Shown here: positions 49,947 to 58,774 of the stretch, piece after piece
How the letters are laid out: every line of letters begins with the position of its first letter
Numbering within the stretch: position 1 is the stretch's first letter
Source: Tsuneonella litorea
GTDB taxonomy: Bacteria > Pseudomonadota > Alphaproteobacteria > Sphingomonadales > Sphingomonadaceae
Direction of reading: 5' to 3'
Assembly (NCBI RefSeq): GCF_025154015.1
Contig: NZ_JAOAMV010000002.1
Span: 372,001-436,000 of the forward strand
DNA length: 64,000 nt
Notes under the pieces: generated by a model
Seen by the model: the letters and a program-made list of their open reading frames with translations, nothing else
Databases searched by the model: none
What the model was told of the DNA's origin: nothing
Translations under genes and position numbers: made by a program

Positions 49947-51308
49947 CTATCGCGGCTTTCGAAATATCCATGCGATATCACGATAACCCGCCCATAGTGG
50001 AGGGATCCCCTCTGCTCCCTCGAAGCATCTAGCGATTACCGCCTCCCGGCCGCCCGCCGCCATCAGGCTGACCAGTTCCTGTCCGAAGGGGTCGTCGACG
50101 AAACGTCCGTCGGCAAGATGCCACAGCCACGCGTCGAACCCCCTCGCGATCGCCCGGCTATTGATCCCCGTGCCGGACAATGCGCGAGCGGTGTCGAGCC
50201 AGCGTTGCGGTATCTTCTGCGTGCCGTCCATCGCGATCTGCGCGAGACGGTGGCGTAGAGTCGGATCGGCAAAGCGGGCGATCAGCTCGTCGGCATACGT
50301 GCCCAGATCCTGGCCCGCAGTCGCCGGGATCGTCGGCATTGCCTCGCGGCGCATGAGCCGCTCGGCCAAGTGGCGCAACTCGGGATCGGCCACCGCTTCG
50401 TGGATGAAATCGTGACCCGCGCGAAGCCCGCAGTAGGCAAGGAGCGAATGCGCGCCGTTGAGCATACGCAGCTTGGCGGTCTCGTATGGCGCCACATCAT
50501 CGACCATCTGGACGCCGTGGCATTCCCACGCCGGCCGGGGACCGGCGAAATCATCCTCGATCACCCACTGACTGAATCGTTCGGTGAAGACGGCCCCGGC
50601 GTCGTGCAGACCGATCCTGGCCTCCAGATCTTCCAGGTCTTCCGGTCCGCTTCGCGGCACGATGCGGTCGACCATTGTCGAGGGCACGCGGCATTCACGG
50701 TCGAACCATTCGCGCAAGGCGGGGTCCTCCGCTTCCAGCCACTGGCGCACCAGGCCTGCTAACACGCCGCCGTTGTCGGCGAGGTTGTCGCACGGCAGCA
50801 AGGTCACGCCCGGCAGATCCGCCGCACGCCGCGCGGCCAGTCCCCGAGCCAGAAGCGGATAGAAGCTCTCGCTTGCCCGGGACGGATCGAGCCGGTCGCC
50901 CTCCCCCCGCGCGTACCCTTTCTCGGTGACGGTGAAAGAGACGATGCGGCAGGCCGGGTCGGCGATCCGGGCAACCACCCGGTCCGACTGCCGGGGCGCG
51001 AAGAGCACCTCCCGGACCGAGCCGACCAAGCGGATAGAAGCAGAATCGCCGCTGCGTTCGGTCAGCGTGAACAACCCGTCTTGCGGATCAAGCTGGTCCG
51101 CGACCGCGGTCGAACGGAGCGATACCCCGCAGATGAGCCAGTCGCGCTCGCCCGCGGACAGGGCGAGGTCGGTGTACCAGGCCTGATGCGCCCGATGAAA
51201 GGCACCGATGCCGAAATGGACGATCCCGATCGCCTGCTCGTCGCGGTCGTAATTTCCTCGTGTGATCTCAGCCGAGAGACCTGCGGCAGTCTCGGAATTC
51301 AGTCTCAC
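49947..51308 (-). CDS. Mannitol-dehydrogenase-family hexuronate reductase (UxaB/UxuB-like)
   Basis: A 453-residue NAD-dependent oxidoreductase from GTG 51308, which overlaps the uxaC stop. It shows the long-chain polyol dehydrogenase layout: IGIVHFGIGAFHRAHQAWYTD (N-terminal NAD-binding), VTEKGYARG, LLPCDNLADNGGVL, and the KLRMLNGAHSLLAYCGLRAG catalytic helix with Lys and Asn/His. It reduces tagaturonate to altronate or fructuronate to mannonate. Sequence family fits both; the altronate dehydratase next door favours tagaturonate. Confidence 0.87.
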   Translation of the reverse strand: MRLNSETAAGLSAEITRGNYDRDEQAIGIVHFGIGAFHRAHQAWYTDLALSAGERDWLICGVSLRSTAVADQLDPQDGLFTLTERSGDSASIRLVGSVREVLFAPRQSDRVVARIADPACRIVSFTVTEKGYARGEGDRLDPSRASESFYPLLARGLAARRAADLPGVTLLPCDNLADNGGVLAGLVRQWLEAEDPALREWFDRECRVPSTMVDRIVPRSGPEDLEDLEARIGLHDAGAVFTERFSQWVIEDDFAGPRPAWECHGVQMVDDVAPYETAKLRMLNGAHSLLAYCGLRAGHDFIHEAVADPELRHLAERLMRREAMPTIPATAGQDLGTYADELIARFADPTLRHRLAQIAMDGTQKIPQRWLDTARALSGTGINSRAIARGFDAWLWHLADGRFVDDPFGQELVSLMAAGGREAVIARCFEGAEGIPPLWAGYRDIAWIFRKPR

Positions 51309-52705
51309 AGGCGGTAGGCTCGCTTCACGAGATTGTACGCGAGGTCGCGGGCCGTCTCCGCTGCTTCCCAATCTTCCATGCGATGCTCTGCCACCAACTG
51401 GGCAAGGAAACCGCAATCGATGCGTCGCGCGACGTCGTGCCGGGCGGGGATCGAAAGGAAGGCCCGCGTGTCATCGTTGAAGCCGACGGTGTTATAGAAA
51501 CCTGCAGTCTCGGTCGTCATCAGGCGAAAGCGGCGCATCCCTTCGGGGCTGTCGTGGAACCACCATGCCGGCCCCAGCTTGAGGCAGGGATAATGCCCCG
51601 CCAGCGGCGCGAGTTCGCGCGCGTAGCTGCTTTCGTCGAGCGTGAAGAGAATGATCGAGAGATTCGCCTCGTTTCCGTACCTGTCCAGCAGCGGGCGCAG
51701 CGCTGTCACGTAATCGGTGCGGGTCGGGATATCCGCTCCCTTGTCGCGGCCGAACATATCGAAAAGCTGGCGATTGTGGTTGCGGAACGAACCCGGATGG
51801 ATCTGCATCACCAGCCCGTCGTCAAGGCTCATCCCGGCCATTTCAGTGAGCATCTGGGCCCGGAACAGCTCCGCGTCCGCGGCGCTTGCATCGCCGTTCT
51901 TGACCCGGTCGAACAGGGCCTCGGCTTCCGTGAATGACAGGTTGGCGGTAGCGGCGCTGGGATGGCCGTGATCGGTTGAAGTCGCGCCCATCGTTGCGAA
52001 GAACGCCCGGCGCTTGCGGTGCGCCGCGAGGTATCCGGTCCACGACGAGCAGTCCTCGCCCGTCAGCTCGGAAAACCGCGCGAGGTTGCCGGTGAACCCT
52101 TCGAAATCGGGATCGACGACCGGGTCCGGGCGGTAGGCGGTGATCACCCTCCCGGTCCACCCGCTTTCGCGGATTTCTTGATGATGCTCGAGCGTGTCGA
52201 GCGGGCTTTCGGTCGTTGCCAGCAGTTCGATGCCGAAACGTTCGAACAGCGCGCGCGGACGGAACTCCGCGCGCTGAAGCGCCTCGGTGATCGTGTCGAA
52301 ATAGAAGTCGGCGGTCTCGCCGTCCAGCCGGACATCGATGCCGAAGGCCTCGGCGAAAACCCAGTCGAGCCACATCCGGCTCGGCGTGGCGCGGAAGAGG
52401 TGAAAGTTTTCGGCCAGGATGCGCCAGGCCGCGCGCGGGTCGGCAGAATACCCGCCGATGCCGAGATCCTCCAGCCGCACACCTCGCGAATAGAGCATCC
52501 GGAATAGGTAATGATCGGGGACGAGCAGCAATTCGGCGGCATTCCCGAACGCGGCATTGACGGCAAACCATTCGGGATCGGTGTGCCCGTGCGGACTGAT
52601 GATCGGCAGGTCCGCCACCTCGCGATAGAGTTCGCGCGCGATCGCGCGGGTTGCCGGTTCGGCGGGGAACAGCCGGTCGGGATGCAGATTGAGCGGGCGA
52701 GGCAT
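51305..52705 (-). CDS. uxaC: Uronate (glucuronate/galacturonate) isomerase
   Basis: A 466-residue amidohydrolase-superfamily enzyme interconverting D-galacturonate/tagaturonate and D-glucuronate/fructuronate. Motifs are VADLPIISPHGHTDPEWFAVN near residue 40 (metal HxH), LEDLGIGGY, DSHRT-like region FRATPSRMWLDWVFAEAFG, ESPLDTLEHHQEI, YRPDPVVDPDFEGF and MQIHPGSFRNHN. It ends in the GTGA overlap with the reductase. It is divergent from uxaA across a promoter region with a LacI-type operator. Confidence 0.95.
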   Translation of the reverse strand: MPRPLNLHPDRLFPAEPATRAIARELYREVADLPIISPHGHTDPEWFAVNAAFGNAAELLLVPDHYLFRMLYSRGVRLEDLGIGGYSADPRAAWRILAENFHLFRATPSRMWLDWVFAEAFGIDVRLDGETADFYFDTITEALQRAEFRPRALFERFGIELLATTESPLDTLEHHQEIRESGWTGRVITAYRPDPVVDPDFEGFTGNLARFSELTGEDCSSWTGYLAAHRKRRAFFATMGATSTDHGHPSAATANLSFTEAEALFDRVKNGDASAADAELFRAQMLTEMAGMSLDDGLVMQIHPGSFRNHNRQLFDMFGRDKGADIPTRTDYVTALRPLLDRYGNEANLSIILFTLDESSYARELAPLAGHYPCLKLGPAWWFHDSPEGMRRFRLMTTETAGFYNTVGFNDDTRAFLSIPARHDVARRIDCGFLAQLVAEHRMEDWEAAETARDLAYNLVKRAYRL

Positions 52706-52770
52706 GGCTAATCCTTCACAGGCGGACCGGCAGCGGACGATCGTCTCTCGTTGCCGCTATCCAGCATTTA

Positions 52771-52785
52771 TGGTAACCGGTGTCA
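52771..52785. promoter_or_regulatory. LacI-type operator upstream of uxaC/uxaA
   Basis: TGGTAACCGGTGTCA, identical to 62701-62715 and similar in reverse to 62633-62648. The palindromic core ACCGGT is typical of LacI/GalR-family operators. It lies in the divergent uxaC-uxaA promoter region. Confidence 0.72.
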
Positions 52786-52851
52786 AAGACGGGGTTTGCA
52801 CGGATTCCCGGTCAAATCAACCTTCCGCTGAAAGCGGGGAAACCGGACGTT

Positions 52852-54363
52852 ATGGTCGGATCTGCCTCATCCAACGCACTGACGGTCGATTATTGGCTGT
52901 GCCACGCCGACGACACGGTCGGAATCGCGCTTGAACCTCTGCCAAGCGGGCGCGAAGTGTCCCTGGGCGGGCGGCGCGTGATCCTGCGCGACGCGATCCC
53001 GGCTGGACACAAGTTTGCCCTGCTCGACCACTCCGTCGGGGAAGCCGTGGTGCGATACGGCGAGGCGATCGGGCTGGTAACCGTCGCGGTTCAGGCCGGA
53101 CAGCACGTCCATTCTCACAACCTCGTGACCGCGCTCGTCGGGGAGCGTCGGTACGATCCTGCGGCATCGCCGGACTCGTCGGTAGAGGGCCGCCCTCTCG
53201 GTCAATGGCTTGGCTATCGACGGGCAGACGGGCGCTATGCCACCCGCAACGATATCTGGCTCCTGCCCACCGTGGGCTGTGTCGCACCGCTCGTCGAGAC
53301 AGTCGCGCGCGAAGCGCAGGTGCGCCATGAGGGTAAAGTGGACGCGATCGTCGGGTTCGGACATCCGCATGGTTGCTCGCAGTTGGGAGATGATCTCGCG
53401 GGGACGCGGGCGGCTTTGGCGGCCTTGTGCGACAATCCCAACGCAGGAGGGGTGGTTCTCATCGGCCTCGGCTGCGAATCCAACCAGCTCGACGATCTCG
53501 TCGCGCGCGTGCCCGAGCGGAGCCGTTGCAAGGTGCGCATCATGCGGGCGCAGGACCCGGGCGACGAGAAGGCGCGCGCAATGGCGCTGGTCGATGGTCT
53601 GGTCGAGGAAATCTCTGGATTGCAGCGTGAAAGTGCGCCTGCCGCGGCGCTGACGGTGGGCCTCAAGTGCGGCGGATCGGATGCCTTCTCCGGCCTCACC
53701 GCCAACCCGCTGCTCGGCCGGTTCAGCGACCGTGTCGCGGCGAGCGGCGGACGGCTCGTCCTCACGGAAATTCCCGAGATCTTCGGAGCCGAGGACTCGC
53801 TCCTGGCGCGAGCGGACTCCTCCGCCGTATTCGACGCGGCCGGAGCCCTGCTCAACCGCTTCAAGCGCTATTTCCTCGACCAGGGCCAGCCGGTGTCGGA
53901 GAACCCCTCGCCCGGGAACATCGCCGGCGGGATCACCACGCTCGAGGAAAAGTCGCTCGGCGCCGTGCAAAAGGCCGGCAAGGCGCCCCTCGTCGACGTC
54001 GTCGATTACGGCGGTACCGCCAGCAGGGCGGGCCTCACGCTGCTGGAAGCGCCCGGTAACGACGCGGTCTCCTCGACTGCGCTGGCTGCTGCGGGAGCGA
54101 CGATGATCCTCTTCACCACCGGACGCGGCACTCCGCTCGGTTTCCCGGTGCCCACCGTGAAGGTCGCCTCGAATTCAGCTCTGGCCCGTTCCAAGGCGGA
54201 CTGGATCGATTTCGACGCGGGCCGCGCGCTGACTGAGGGTGCGGAAGCGGTGAGCGCCGAGTTCGCCGACTATCTCATGGACATCGCGAGCGGCCGCACG
54301 ACAGCCGCGGAGCGGAGCGGCCAGCGCGTGATCTCGCTGTGGAAGCGCGGGGTCACGCTCTAG
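52852..54363 (+). CDS. uxaA: Altronate dehydratase (UxaA family)
   Basis: Dehydrates D-altronate to 2-keto-3-deoxygluconate. From ATG 52852 the product is 503 residues (E. coli UxaA is 495) with N-terminal SAF domain (IILRDAIPAGHKFALLDHSVGEAVVRYGEAIGLVT; GQHVHSHN) and the large C-terminal domain (FGHPHGCSQLGDD, NPNAGGVVLIGLGCE, TVGLKCGGSDAFSGLTANPLLG). A GTG at 52780 is also in frame but overlaps the operator, so I prefer 52852. Converges on the TRAP permease gene. Confidence 0.92.
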   Translation: MVGSASSNALTVDYWLCHADDTVGIALEPLPSGREVSLGGRRVILRDAIPAGHKFALLDHSVGEAVVRYGEAIGLVTVAVQAGQHVHSHNLVTALVGERRYDPAASPDSSVEGRPLGQWLGYRRADGRYATRNDIWLLPTVGCVAPLVETVAREAQVRHEGKVDAIVGFGHPHGCSQLGDDLAGTRAALAALCDNPNAGGVVLIGLGCESNQLDDLVARVPERSRCKVRIMRAQDPGDEKARAMALVDGLVEEISGLQRESAPAAALTVGLKCGGSDAFSGLTANPLLGRFSDRVAASGGRLVLTEIPEIFGAEDSLLARADSSAVFDAAGALLNRFKRYFLDQGQPVSENPSPGNIAGGITTLEEKSLGAVQKAGKAPLVDVVDYGGTASRAGLTLLEAPGNDAVSSTALAAAGATMILFTTGRGTPLGFPVPTVKVASNSALARSKADWIDFDAGRALTEGAEAVSAEFADYLMDIASGRTTAAERSGQRVISLWKRGVTL

Positions 54364-54366
54364 GCG

Positions 54367-55653
54367 TCATTCGCCACCCATGGCTCCGGGCAGCCACAAC
54401 GACAGCGCGGGCACGTAGCTGACGATCATCAGCGCCGCGATGAGTGTGAAGTAGAACGGCCAGATGGTCCTGACGAGGGTCGTCACCGGGATCTTGCCGA
54501 CGGCGGAGCCGACGAAGAGGACCGATCCCACCGGCGGAGTGACCAGCCCGACGCCCAGGTTGAGCATCATGATGATCCCGAAGTGTACCGGGTCGACTCC
54601 GACATCCATCGCCACGGGCAGGAAGATCGGCGTCGTGATCACGATCAGCGGGGCCATGTCCATGAAGGTGCCGAGCGCGAGCAGCATGAGGTTTATGATC
54701 AGCAGGGTGACAAGCGGATTCTCGGTCATCAGCCCGATCAGCCCGCCGAGCGCGGCCGGCACCTCGAGCAGCGCGAGGGCAAAACCGAACGCGGTCGCCG
54801 CGGCGATGATGAACAGGACCATTGAAGCCGTACGCACCGACGTGCCCGCGGCTTCCCAGGTGCCGCGCCATCCCAGGCTCCGATAGACGAGAGTACCCAC
54901 GATAAGCGTGTAGACCACCGCCACGGCGGAGCTTTCGGTCGGGGTGAAGAACCCGCTCAGGATGCCGCCCATAATGATGAAAGCGGTCATCAGTCCCGGA
55001 ATCGCATAGGCCGCGGCGCGAACGAACGCGCGCCACCCGGGAAATACACCTGTGGGCAGGTTGCGGTGCCGCGCCACCAGCCAGGCCATGAGCATGAGCA
55101 TGAAGCCCGTCAGCAGGCCCGGGACCACGCCTGCGAGGAACAGGTCGCCGATCGACACGCCGATTCCCGAGGCTGCCGAATAGATGATCATGTTGTGCGA
55201 CGGGGGGATCAGCAAGCCGACGATCGCCGCGGTCACGGTTACGTTGACGGCATAATCGGCGGGATAGCCCTTGTCCTTCATCAGCGGGACCATCGTCGAT
55301 CCGATGGCCGAAGCGCTGGCGATGGCCGAACCCGACACCGCGCCGAACATCATCGACGCGCCGACGTCGACAATGCCAAGGCCGCCGCGGACCCGCCCGA
55401 CCGCAGCATCGGCGACTCGTACCAGCCGCTCGGCGATGCCGGCCCGGTACATCAGGTCGCCGGCGAAGATGAAGAACGGAATTGCCATCAAGGTGAACAC
55501 GCTGATGCCCGCGGCAACGCGCTGTACGGCGACGACCGGCGGGATGCCCATTGCAAGGAAACAGGCGAGCGCAGATCCGAGCAGCGAAAAGCCGACCGGC
55601 ACGCCGAGAACGAGCAGCAGGAAAAGCACGCCGAACAGAATGAGGAGTTCCAT
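54367..55653 (-). CDS. TRAP transporter large permease subunit
   Basis: A 428-residue DctM-type inner-membrane protein with about 12 predicted helices: LLILFGVLFLLLVLGVPVGFSLLGSALACF at the start, AIPFFIFAGDLMYRAGIAERLV, SGSAIASASAIGSTMVPLMKDKGYPADYAV, IPPSHNMIIYS, and FYFTLIAALMIVSYVPALSLWLP at the C-terminus. It forms the Na+-driven channel of the tripartite transporter. The start overlaps the DctQ stop. Context suggests oligouronate or uronate import. Confidence 0.93.
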   Translation of the reverse strand: MELLILFGVLFLLLVLGVPVGFSLLGSALACFLAMGIPPVVAVQRVAAGISVFTLMAIPFFIFAGDLMYRAGIAERLVRVADAAVGRVRGGLGIVDVGASMMFGAVSGSAIASASAIGSTMVPLMKDKGYPADYAVNVTVTAAIVGLLIPPSHNMIIYSAASGIGVSIGDLFLAGVVPGLLTGFMLMLMAWLVARHRNLPTGVFPGWRAFVRAAAYAIPGLMTAFIIMGGILSGFFTPTESSAVAVVYTLIVGTLVYRSLGWRGTWEAAGTSVRTASMVLFIIAAATAFGFALALLEVPAALGGLIGLMTENPLVTLLIINLMLLALGTFMDMAPLIVITTPIFLPVAMDVGVDPVHFGIIMMLNLGVGLVTPPVGSVLFVGSAVGKIPVTTLVRTIWPFYFTLIAALMIVSYVPALSLWLPGAMGGE

Positions 55654-56138
55654 CAGGCCATCTCCCCTTCACCGTGCGGAGCGACCGGGTGAGTCCCGCT
55701 CCATATCTGCGGAAGCGCGAACAGAGCCATCAGCAGGCCCGAAACGGGAAGTGGAACATAGGCGAGCGAACGACTGATCCCGAGCGAGGGCACGACATTG
55801 CCGCGCACGAGCCAGCAGAGCTGCAGCCCGTAGATCAGCATCACCAGCCCCAGAACCGCGACGATCGCGGCGACCAGTCGCATCACCGGTCGCGCCCGCT
55901 CGCCGAGCCTTTCCTCGAGAAGCGCGATGCGGATGTGGAAACCTTCATGCACGCCCGCGGCGGCAGCGAACATGACGTACCAGATCATCAGGATCAACGA
56001 GGCCTGCTCGGTCCAGGAAGGGCTCGAATCGAGGATGAAGCGACCGAAGACCTGCCACGCGATGATTGCGGTCATGGCGAGCAATCCGGCAGAACCGAAT
56101 CCGATCAGCAAGCGCGAAACCGTATTTGCCATGCTCAT
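55653..56138 (-). CDS. TRAP transporter small permease subunit
   Basis: A 161-residue DctQ-type protein with four helices: SRLLIGFGSAGLLAMTAIIAWQVFGRFIL, SWTEQASLILMIWYVMFAAAAGVHEGFHIRI, VMRLVAAIVAVLGLVMLIYGLQL, and VPLPVSGLLMALFALPQIW. GGGAGGC precedes ATG 56138. It overlaps dctP and dctM by one to four bases, so the three subunits are coupled. Confidence 0.92.
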   Translation of the reverse strand: MSMANTVSRLLIGFGSAGLLAMTAIIAWQVFGRFILDSSPSWTEQASLILMIWYVMFAAAAGVHEGFHIRIALLEERLGERARPVMRLVAAIVAVLGLVMLIYGLQLCWLVRGNVVPSLGISRSLAYVPLPVSGLLMALFALPQIWSGTHPVAPHGEGEMA

Positions 56139-57139
56139 GCCTCCCTCATGGCGAGGATGCGCTCGACCACGGATTTCTGTTGGGGGGTAGTGACGAACTG
56201 GTCCCAGACCGGCCGCATGAGCGCGGCAAACGGTGCCTGGTCCACTTCGTTCACGCGGACGCGGGAGCGGGCAATCGTCGCCTGCGCGTCGGCCACGCGC
56301 AGGTCCCACAGTCGCCGCATCTCGATTACGGAGGCCTTGGCTGCTTCTCGCACCAGCTCCTGGTCGGCCTGGGAAAGCTTGTCCCAGCTGATCTTGCTCA
56401 TCACGAATGCTTCGGGCGTCAGCAGGTGACCGGTAAGGCTAAGGTAACTCGCGACCTCGTAATGCCGTTCACCGACGAACGTCGGCCAGTTGTTCTCGGC
56501 ACCGTCGATCACTCGCTGCGCCAGGGACTGGTAGATTTCACCGAAAGGGATCGGCACCGCATTGGCGCCCAGCGCGTTGACCATCGCGATGTATAAGTCC
56601 GATGCCGGCACGCGAATCTTGAGGCCCTTCATGTCCGAAGGCGTGCGAATCGGTCGGCGGCCATTGTAGAAATTGCGCGCTCCCGAATCGTAGATCGCCA
56701 AGCCAATCAGCCCGTGCGGCTCCAGTGCCGCGAGCACCTCGTCGCCTACGTCGCTGTCGACTGCGCGCCGCATGTGATCGACCGAGTCGAATACGAACGG
56801 AAGGGAAAACGGAAGCGTCATCGGCTCGATCGAATTGAGCGGCGCGAAGTTCACGCGGTTGAAATCGATTCCGCCGAAACTCGTGATCTCGAGGGTGTCG
56901 GTCTCGTTCCCGAGCTGCCCGCCGGCGAAGACCTTTATGCCGATGCGGCCATCGGTCCTTTCTGTCAGGTACCGGCCCATGAACTCGACCGCGCGCACGG
57001 TGGGATAATCCGCCGGGTGGGCGTCCGCACTGGTCAGATGACCGGACAGGACCGGCTTGCACGCGGGCAGCGACGCGACCGCGCCCAGCGACAGCGCCCC
57101 CCGCATCATTTCCCGCCGCGTTGATTGGAATCCGGTCAT
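56135..57139 (-). CDS. TRAP transporter solute-binding protein (Tat-type lipoprotein signal)
   Basis: A 334-residue DctP-type receptor: TVRAVEFMGRYLTERTDGRIGIKVFAGGQLGNETDTLEITSFGGIDF, NFYNGRRPIRTPSDMKGLKIRVPASDLYIAMVNALGANAVPIPFGEIYQSLAQRVIDGAENNWPTF with the conserved ligand-carboxylate Arg (KIRVP). The N-terminus has a twin-arginine (STRREMMRG) and a lipobox-like SLPAC, so it may be a Tat-exported lipoprotein, unusual for a freely diffusing P-subunit. It is 18 bases after the GH43 gene. Confidence 0.9.
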   Translation of the reverse strand: MTGFQSTRREMMRGALSLGAVASLPACKPVLSGHLTSADAHPADYPTVRAVEFMGRYLTERTDGRIGIKVFAGGQLGNETDTLEITSFGGIDFNRVNFAPLNSIEPMTLPFSLPFVFDSVDHMRRAVDSDVGDEVLAALEPHGLIGLAIYDSGARNFYNGRRPIRTPSDMKGLKIRVPASDLYIAMVNALGANAVPIPFGEIYQSLAQRVIDGAENNWPTFVGERHYEVASYLSLTGHLLTPEAFVMSKISWDKLSQADQELVREAAKASVIEMRRLWDLRVADAQATIARSRVRVNEVDQAPFAALMRPVWDQFVTTPQQKSVVERILAMREA

Positions 57140-57157
57140 TCGCTGGGTTGCCCTTCT

Positions 57158-58774
57158 TCAGTCCTGAAGCGCCGTGAAGCGGAAGTCGCGGAACTTTGCC
57201 TCGCCCGGTCCCGCAGCGTAGAGCCCTGGACGGAGCATCAGGAATCCTCCGCGCACGTTGTGGTGATAGCCCGATACCTCCATCCCGCGGTCGAAACGGT
57301 GCCAGGTTCGCCCACCGTCACCGCTGGTGTCGTATGTCACTATGTGCCGGTCGTTGGTCACGCGAATTCGCATGCGGGACCCGTGCGGATTAACGGGCCG
57401 CCCACGCTCGATCCCATATTGGTGAGTGACGAAGCGTTCGGCATCGAAGCCGAGCCCACAATAGAGCTTATCGTCGTAGAACAGCACGAGGCCCGCCCGG
57501 CCGCCGGGGGCTATCTCGATGTCGCATTCGAACCGGTAGCTGCGATCACCCGCGGTCAGCAACAGGGGCGACCCGCTCGATGGTGCATCGCCCCTGCCCG
57601 CTAAATGGAGGACTCCGCCATCGGTCCTGACCCGAGCTGTCTCTTCGTTCGACGGGCGGAAGAACGCCCACTTGCTGCCAAGCGCGAGCGGGCCGGAAAA
57701 GTCGTCCGTCAGCGCGAGTCCATGCGGCTGAACCTGGCCGCCGCGGGGCTTGGCTATCGGCCGTGACAGATCGCCTCCCGTCATCTCGAACCAGCCGTCC
57801 GCGGTGAAGCGGACCGGGTCAAGAAGGCATTGCCGGCCCAGGGTCCAGAACCCGTGCTCGAACCCGTGATACAGCGACCACCAGCTGCCGTCCGGCGCCT
57901 CCACGAGCGACGCGTGACCGCGCGACCACCAGGCCTCGTCAATCGATGTGGTGCGCACGATCGGATTGCCCGGATGATGCTCCCACGGACCGTGGAGCGA
58001 CCGCGACCGGGCAGCGATCACCATGTGCCCTGTGGGCGGGCCGGCGGTGCCCCCGACGGCGGTGATCATATAGAACCAGCCGCCGATCCGGTGGATCTTG
58101 GGTCCTTCGGGCGAGAACCCCTCCACGATCCAGTCGGAAGGGTAGCGCCATGGGTCGTAGACGTGCTCGACTTCACCAGCGAGCGAGAGATTGTCGTCCG
58201 CCAGCCGCACGCGGTCACCCCCCGAAAGAAACAGCCACTTGCTGCCGTCCTCCGCCACCGCGTGGCAGGGATCGATGTGTTCGTGCAGCCCCAACGGGAC
58301 GGGATCGCTCCACGGGCCTTCCATCCGCTCGGCCCAGCTGACGAAGATGTCGTTCCGCGGCTCGGCCTTTACCGGGATGTAAAGCAGGTAGCGGTTGCCA
58401 TCCTTGTGCAGGCCGGGTGCCCAGACCGAGCCGATGTTGCGATGAAGGGCGGGCTTCAGGGGACGCCAGTTTATCAGGTCCCGTGAGTGCCAGATCGTCA
58501 GCCCGGGATATGCGTCGAAGGTGGAGAACGTGACGTAGTAGTCGTCTCCGTCCTTCAGGATGGCGGGATCGGGCCGGTCGCCCGAAATCACAGGATTGAG
58601 AAACGAACCGTCGCCGAGGTCGGGGATGCGCTGGTTGTCGAAGCCGCGGCGTGAGACAGTCACTGCAGCCCGCCCGTGTCCCGAGGCACCGGACGCCTGC
58701 GCGCCACGCCCCGCGAGCGATACGACACCGATTGCGCCGGCTCCGGCAAGCAGGGTGCGCCTGTCGCTCTGCAT
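57158..58774 (-). CDS. Glycoside hydrolase family 43-like enzyme with C-terminal beta-sandwich
   Basis: A 538-residue secreted enzyme with Tat signal (SDRRTLLAGAGAIGVVSLAG). A five-bladed GH43 catalytic domain follows: NPVISGDRPDPAILKDGDDYYVTFSTF (base Asp in the RPDP motif), SVWAPGLHKDGNRYLLYIPV, and WIVEGFSPEGPKIHR (acid Glu). A second jelly-roll region (DDFSGPLALGSKWAFF to the C-terminus) matches the DUF1349/GH43-associated domain. Likely alpha-L-arabinofuranosidase or beta-xylosidase acting on pectic side chains. It overlaps the esterase gene by ATGA. Confidence 0.87.
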   Translation of the reverse strand: MQSDRRTLLAGAGAIGVVSLAGRGAQASGASGHGRAAVTVSRRGFDNQRIPDLGDGSFLNPVISGDRPDPAILKDGDDYYVTFSTFDAYPGLTIWHSRDLINWRPLKPALHRNIGSVWAPGLHKDGNRYLLYIPVKAEPRNDIFVSWAERMEGPWSDPVPLGLHEHIDPCHAVAEDGSKWLFLSGGDRVRLADDNLSLAGEVEHVYDPWRYPSDWIVEGFSPEGPKIHRIGGWFYMITAVGGTAGPPTGHMVIAARSRSLHGPWEHHPGNPIVRTTSIDEAWWSRGHASLVEAPDGSWWSLYHGFEHGFWTLGRQCLLDPVRFTADGWFEMTGGDLSRPIAKPRGGQVQPHGLALTDDFSGPLALGSKWAFFRPSNEETARVRTDGGVLHLAGRGDAPSSGSPLLLTAGDRSYRFECDIEIAPGGRAGLVLFYDDKLYCGLGFDAERFVTHQYGIERGRPVNPHGSRMRIRVTNDRHIVTYDTSGDGGRTWHRFDRGMEVSGYHHNVRGGFLMLRPGLYAAGPGEAKFRDFRFTALQD

